Below, one piece after another: positions 7,265-10,789 of a DNA stretch of 10,789 nucleotides; position 1 is the first letter of the stretch; every line of letters starts with the position of its first letter. Source of the stretch: Alphaproteobacteria bacterium UBA7691 (GTDB lineage: Bacteria; Pseudomonadota; Alphaproteobacteria; Ferrovibrionales; Ferrovibrionaceae). The notes under the pieces were generated by a model. It did not search any database, was not told the DNA's origin, and worked only from the letters and a program-made list of their open reading frames with translations. The stretch spans positions 540 through 11,328 of the forward strand of contig DLGP01000045.1 of the NCBI GenBank assembly GCA_002482765.1, given 5' to 3'. Made by a program: the position numbers and the translations under genes.

Positions 7265-8017
7265 ATGGCTGAGGTGTTGCGTTTCGCCGAGGGCGGCTAC
7301 CGCTTCGTCAAGGGTGTGTTCCAGTATTCCGCCGGCGTGGCTGCCGAGCCGGGCTTTGTGATCGAACGGGCGCGTTTTGACCGCCCCGTATTGCTGGCCG
7401 ATGGTTTTGCCGCCATCGCGGCGCATCTCAAGCAGCTTGGCCGCCCGCTCACCGCTTTCTGCGCCTGCGAATTGCGCTCGCCGGCGCCCTTCGACGATGC
7501 GGGCTTCGAAGCTTTCAATCGCGGCTATATCAAGCCGCTGGAAGAATGGGGCATCTTCCGCGATGGCCTGAATCCGATTGCGCGCAGCAATGTCTGCCCC
7601 GAGATCGAAAAGCCGGCTGCTCCCAGCTTCTATGCCTTTTCCTACACCATGCCGGCGGGTGGCGACACGCGGCCCAGCTTTGTGGTGGCCGGCAGCGGTG
7701 AATCGCCGGAAGGCAATGCCAGCTATGCCGAAAAGGGCATCCGCATCGGCGAGCAGACGCCGGATGCGCTGCGCGAGAAGGCACAGTTTGTGCTGGCAGA
7801 AATGGAGCGCCGCATGGCGGCCCTGGGCTATGGCTGGCGCGATACCACAGCAAGCCAAGTCTACACCGTGTTCGATCTGCATCCTTTCCTGGCCGATGAG
7901 ATCGTGAAGCGCGGCGCAGCCTCGGCCGGCCTGACCTGGCAATTCTGCCGGCCGCCGCTGGATGTGCTGGATTACGAGATGGATGTGCGCAGCGTGCGGC
8001 GCGAATTGGTGCTCTAA
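7265..8017 (+). CDS. RidA-like protein resembling CnbZ-type 2-amino-5-chloromuconate deaminase
   Basis: This 250-residue soluble protein has no signal peptide or membrane segment. From memory its sequence style matches the family named after CnbZ, the 2-aminomuconate / 2-amino-5-chloromuconate deaminase of chloronitrobenzene degraders. Visible segments are GVFQYSAGVAAEPGF (17-31), LGRPLTAFCACELRSPAPF (58-76), FNRGYI (84-89) and ARSNVCPE (106-113). The pattern of a helix, a G(R)PLTAF strand, F..FN.GY and then an Arg-containing PIARS segment resembles RidA/YjgF enamine/imine deaminases. A second, similar half follows (about 165-250), so it may be a two-domain RidA-like protein. It lies 44 bases after livF and before the operon terminator, so it should act on the imported compound or a breakdown product of it. 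The real substrate is unknown; the CnbZ name should be taken as family level. Alternative: a general enamine/imine scavenger. Confidence 0.6.
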   Translation: MAEVLRFAEGGYRFVKGVFQYSAGVAAEPGFVIERARFDRPVLLADGFAAIAAHLKQLGRPLTAFCACELRSPAPFDDAGFEAFNRGYIKPLEEWGIFRDGLNPIARSNVCPEIEKPAAPSFYAFSYTMPAGGDTRPSFVVAGSGESPEGNASYAEKGIRIGEQTPDALREKAQFVLAEMERRMAALGYGWRDTTASQVYTVFDLHPFLADEIVKRGAASAGLTWQFCRPPLDVLDYEMDVRSVRRELVL

Positions 8018-8043
8018 GGCAGGCGCCCAATACCAACCAATCC

Positions 8044-8075
8044 AAAGCCAGGGATCGCGGTCCCTGGCTTTTTTT
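8044..8075 (+). terminator. Intrinsic terminator of the transporter-deaminase operon
   Basis: AAAGCCAGGGA (8044-8054) and TCCCTGGCTTT (8061-8071) form an 11-bp stem with a six-base loop. The T-run covers 8069-8075. It lies 26 bases after the stop codon and clearly ends the operon. Confidence 0.93.
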
Positions 8076-8087
8076 GTATAAATACAA
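8074..8087. repeat. Small AT-rich dyad between terminator and putA promoter
   Basis: TTGTAT (8074-8079) and ATACAA (8082-8087) form a perfect inverted repeat around AA. It overlaps the terminator's T-run and is followed by A/T-rich DNA up to about 8105. It could be an operator or upstream promoter element of putA, or chance in AT-rich sequence. The rest of the gap 8018-8165 holds the terminator and the putA control region. Confidence 0.3.
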
Positions 8088-8102
8088 TGGTTTATAAAAT
8101 AT

Positions 8103-8131
8103 TTGACAAGGTTGCTCTAATTGTCAATTTT
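8103..8131 (+). promoter_or_regulatory. Candidate putA promoter
   Basis: A perfect -35 hexamer TTGACA (8103-8108) is followed after 17 bases by AATTTT (8126-8131), a weak -10. An alternative is TTGTCA (8121-8126) with an A/T-rich -10 near 8143-8148. The region is markedly richer in A/T than its surroundings and directly follows the upstream terminator, as expected for an independent promoter. Confidence 0.45.
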
Positions 8132-8142
8132 AGGTGCAACCT
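8109..8142. promoter_or_regulatory. Candidate PutA operator pair upstream of putA
   Basis: AGGTTGC (8109-8115) and GCAACCT (8136-8142) are exact inverted repeats. On the minus strand the right half contains GTTGCA (8135-8140), the consensus core reported for the E. coli PutA operator; the left half reads GTTGCT (8111-8116). The left half lies inside the candidate promoter spacer and the right half just after it. Because the encoded PutA keeps the RHH residues that read this site in E. coli, autorepression relieved by proline is the simplest reading. This is inference; six-base cores also occur by chance. Confidence 0.5.
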
Positions 8143-8165
8143 AATTTAACTGAACGGTGTTACCA

Positions 8166-10789
8166 ATGGCCGTGACCACGCTTGGCGTCAAGGTGGACGA
8201 GGATCTTAAACTGCGGCTGAAAAAGGCCGCCGATCGTATAGATCGTTCGCCGCATTGGCTGATCAAGCAGGCCATGCTGACGGCGCTGGAGCGGATCGAG
8301 CGCGGCGAGACCGCTGATTTTCTGCTTGGCGGCGGGCCGGGGCTGGATGTGGAGGTGCAGGAAGCCGGCTTGGCTGAGGCAGCGCCGACACCGTTTCTGG
8401 AATTCGCCCAGTCGGTGCGGCCGCAGAATGTGTTGCGCGCCCGGATCACGGCGGCCTATCGCCGGCCGGAGCCGGAATGTTTGCCGCTGTTGCTAAGTCA
8501 GGCGGCGCTGCCGGCCAGCCGTGCCGAGGCGGCAAGTTCGCTGGCGCGCCGGTTGGTTGAAAAGCTGCGGCGCAAACGCCAGGCCGGTGGCGGCGTGGAG
8601 GCGCTGATCCATGAATACTCGCTTTCCAGCCAGGAAGGTGTGGCGCTGATGTGCCTGGCGGAAGCCTTGCTGCGCATCCCTGATCGCGCCACCCGCGATG
8701 CGCTGATCCGCGACAAGATCGGCGAGGGCGACTGGCAGGGCCATCTCGGCCATAGTCCATCGCTCTTTGTCAACGCCGCCACTTGGGGCCTGCTGATCAC
8801 CGGCAAGCTGACCAGCACCAGCAGCGACACCTCGTTATCCTCGGCGCTGACCCGCCTGGTGGCGCGTGGAGGTGAGCCGCTGATCCGCAAGGGCGTGGAT
8901 ATCGCCATGCGCATGATGGGCGAACAATTTGTGGCTGGCCGCAGCATTGCCGAGGCTCTGGCCAATAGCCGGGTATTGGAGGCCAAGGGATTCCGCCATT
9001 CCTATGACATGTTGGGCGAGGCGGCGATGACGGCGGCGGATGCCGAGCGTTACTTTGCCGCCTATGAGCGCGCCATTCACAGCATCGGCAAGGTGGCGGC
9101 ACGGCGCGGCATTTATCAAGGCCCCGGCATTTCAATCAAGCTGTCTGCGCTGCATCCGCGCTACAGCCGGGCGCAATGGGAGCGTGTGCAGGCCGAATTG
9201 CTGCCGCGCCTCAAGGCATTGGCCATGCTGGCGCGGCACTACGATATCGGCATGAATATCGATGCTGAGGAGGCGGATCGGCTGGATATATCGCTCGATC
9301 TGCTGGAAGCATTGTGTTTCGATGCCGATCTGGCGGGCTGGAGCGGCATCGGCTTTGTGGTGCAGGCTTATCAGAAACGTGCCCCCTTTGTGATCGATTA
9401 TCTGATCGACCTGGCCCGGCGCAGCAATCGCCGCCTGATGCTGCGGCTGGTCAAGGGTGCTTATTGGGACAGCGAGATCAAGCGCGCCCAGATCGATGGG
9501 CTGGAGGATTTCCCGGTCTATACCCGCAAGCTGCATACCGACGTGTCTTTCATCGCCTGCGCCCGCAAGATGCTGGCGGCGCCGGATGCGATCTATCCAC
9601 AATTCGCCACCCATAATGCCCGCACGCTGGCCACTATCCATGCCATGGCGGGCGAGAATTACTATGAAGGGCAATATGAATTCCAATGCCTGCATGGCAT
9701 GGGCGAGCCGCTCTATGAGGAAGTAGTGGGTGTTGGTGCGCTGAACCGGCCTTGCCGCATCTATGCGCCGGTGGGCAGCCATGAAAGCCTGTTGCCCTAT
9801 CTGGTGCGCCGCCTGCTGGAGAACGGTGCCAATACCTCTTTTGTCAACCAGATATACGATGAGCGTATCGCCCTGGAGCAACTGATTGCCGATCCGGTGG
9901 AACTGGCAAAGCAGATCGAGCCGCTGGGCGCGCCACATCCGAAAATCCTCTTGCCGCGCGCCATCCTGGGAACACGCCATTTGGCTGCCGGGCTTGATCT
10001 GAGCAACGAGCAGGTGCTGGCTTCATTGGCTGCCGCCCTACTTGGCAGCCTGGAACGGCAGTATGATGCCGTACCGATGCTGGCGCAGGATCAGCATATG
10101 ATGCCGGCCACATCCCAGCCGGTGCGCAATCCGGCATTGCAGGCCGATCTGGTGGGCCATGTGATCGACGCGACGCCGGAGCAGGTGGCCGCAGCCGTAG
10201 GCATGGCCGTGGCCGAGGCACCGGTTTGGCAGGCCACGCCGCCGGAGCAGCGCGCCGCCTGCCTGCTGCGCGCCGCCGATCTGCTGGAAAGTCGCATGCC
10301 GCATCTGCTTGGCCTGATCGTGCGCGAGGCCGGCAAATCCCTGCCCAATGCGATTGCGGAAGTGCGCGAGGCAGTGGATTTCCTGCGTTATTACGCGGCT
10401 GATGTGGCAGCGCATTTTGGCAACCACACGCATCGCCCGCTGGGGCCGGTGGCCTGTATCAGCCCGTGGAATTTCCCGCTGGCGATTTTCATCGGCCAGG
10501 TGGCGGCGGCTTTGGCGGCTGGTAATGCGGTGCTGGCCAAGCCGGCCGAGGAAACGCCGCTGATTGCCGCCGAGGCGGTGCGCCTGCTGCGCGAGGCCGG
10601 CTTGCCGCCCGGGGCGCTGCAATTGCTGCCCGGCGATGGCAGCATCGGCGCTGCGCTGGTGGCCGATCCGCGCATCCAGGGCGTGGTGTTTACCGGCTCG
10701 ACCCAGGCGGCGCGCAGCATCCAGGCTGCATTGGCGCAGCGCCTCACCGATGCTGGCCAGCCGGTGCCGCTGATCGCCGAAACCGGCGG
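8166..10789 (+). CDS. putA: Multifunctional PutA: RHH regulator, proline dehydrogenase and P5C dehydrogenase (3' end outside window)
   Basis: The frame is open from ATG 8166 to the window end, giving 874 codons of a protein that is about 1300 residues in E. coli. PutA oxidises proline to P5C on FAD and then glutamate semialdehyde to glutamate on NAD. Residues 1-47 (TTLGVKVDEDL, DRSPHWLIKQA) are a ribbon-helix-helix domain with T5, G7 and K9 as in E. coli PutA. The proline dehydrogenase barrel is recognisable by SPSLFVNAATWG, GPGISIKLSALHPRYS, RLVKGAYWDSEIK, EFQCLHGMGEPLYE and YLVRRLLENGANTSF; R548/R549 match the substrate-carboxylate arginines R555/R556. The aldehyde dehydrogenase domain begins with GPVACISPWNFPLAIF and FTGSTQAA. 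The window cuts it at LIAETGG (E872), before the catalytic Cys. No clear ribosome binding site precedes ATG 8166, but the start matches the E. coli N-terminus exactly in register. PutA acts in the cytoplasm and at the inner membrane and may repress itself when proline is scarce. Confidence 0.97.
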   Translation, partial: MAVTTLGVKVDEDLKLRLKKAADRIDRSPHWLIKQAMLTALERIERGETADFLLGGGPGLDVEVQEAGLAEAAPTPFLEFAQSVRPQNVLRARITAAYRRPEPECLPLLLSQAALPASRAEAASSLARRLVEKLRRKRQAGGGVEALIHEYSLSSQEGVALMCLAEALLRIPDRATRDALIRDKIGEGDWQGHLGHSPSLFVNAATWGLLITGKLTSTSSDTSLSSALTRLVARGGEPLIRKGVDIAMRMMGEQFVAGRSIAEALANSRVLEAKGFRHSYDMLGEAAMTAADAERYFAAYERAIHSIGKVAARRGIYQGPGISIKLSALHPRYSRAQWERVQAELLPRLKALAMLARHYDIGMNIDAEEADRLDISLDLLEALCFDADLAGWSGIGFVVQAYQKRAPFVIDYLIDLARRSNRRLMLRLVKGAYWDSEIKRAQIDGLEDFPVYTRKLHTDVSFIACARKMLAAPDAIYPQFATHNARTLATIHAMAGENYYEGQYEFQCLHGMGEPLYEEVVGVGALNRPCRIYAPVGSHESLLPYLVRRLLENGANTSFVNQIYDERIALEQLIADPVELAKQIEPLGAPHPKILLPRAILGTRHLAAGLDLSNEQVLASLAAALLGSLERQYDAVPMLAQDQHMMPATSQPVRNPALQADLVGHVIDATPEQVAAAVGMAVAEAPVWQATPPEQRAACLLRAADLLESRMPHLLGLIVREAGKSLPNAIAEVREAVDFLRYYAADVAAHFGNHTHRPLGPVACISPWNFPLAIFIGQVAAALAAGNAVLAKPAEETPLIAAEAVRLLREAGLPPGALQLLPGDGSIGAALVADPRIQGVVFTGSTQAARSIQAALAQRLTDAGQPVPLIAETG

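Noticed and set aside
9132..9980. A 282-codon minus-strand open frame inside putA
   Set aside because: It is antisense to the unmistakable PutA reading frame and has no domain features.

Overview
The window is GC-rich, densely packed and entirely plus-strand. It looks like a proteobacterial chromosome, probably alphaproteobacterial (judged from protein style and gene content; no marker gene is present to prove it). No RNA genes, insertion sequences, CRISPR arrays or integration signs were seen, and no gap without a gene exceeds 300 bases.

Region 1 (1-2490) is the end of a molybdenum hydroxylase operon of the xanthine dehydrogenase / CO dehydrogenase superfamily. It holds the last codons of the [2Fe-2S] subunit, then a complete molybdopterin-binding large subunit overlapping it by ATGA. 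The large subunit has the cofactor and catalytic Glu motifs, but its substrate-side loop reads AYRAVGH. That is neither the CO dehydrogenase form I loop (AYxCSFR) nor form II (AYRGAGR), so the substrate is unknown and CO is unlikely. A hairpin follows the gene.

Region 2 (2491-8075) is a six-gene transcription unit for a branched-chain-amino-acid-type (HAAT/Liv) ABC importer: periplasmic binding protein, LivH, LivM, LivG, LivF, and a RidA-like protein resembling CnbZ-type 2-aminomuconate deaminases. The last four junctions are overlaps or very short gaps. A structured 81-base gap separates the binding protein from LivH. A strong intrinsic terminator ends the unit. The importer, deaminase-like protein and neighbouring hydroxylase could form an uptake-and-breakdown module for a nitrogen-containing (hetero)aromatic or similar compound; this is inference from context.

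Region 3 (8076-10789) is an AT-rich promoter region followed by putA. PutA is the multifunctional proline dehydrogenase / P5C dehydrogenase with an N-terminal ribbon-helix-helix DNA-binding domain; 874 codons are visible and the gene runs off the window in the aldehyde dehydrogenase domain. The RHH domain keeps the DNA-contact residues T5, G7 and K9 of E. coli PutA. The gap in front of putA carries an inverted pair of GTTGC half-sites, one an exact match to the E. coli PutA operator core GTTGCA, which suggests autoregulation. A strong GTTGCC/GGCAAC dyad sits upstream of the transporter operon and raises the possibility of shared control.
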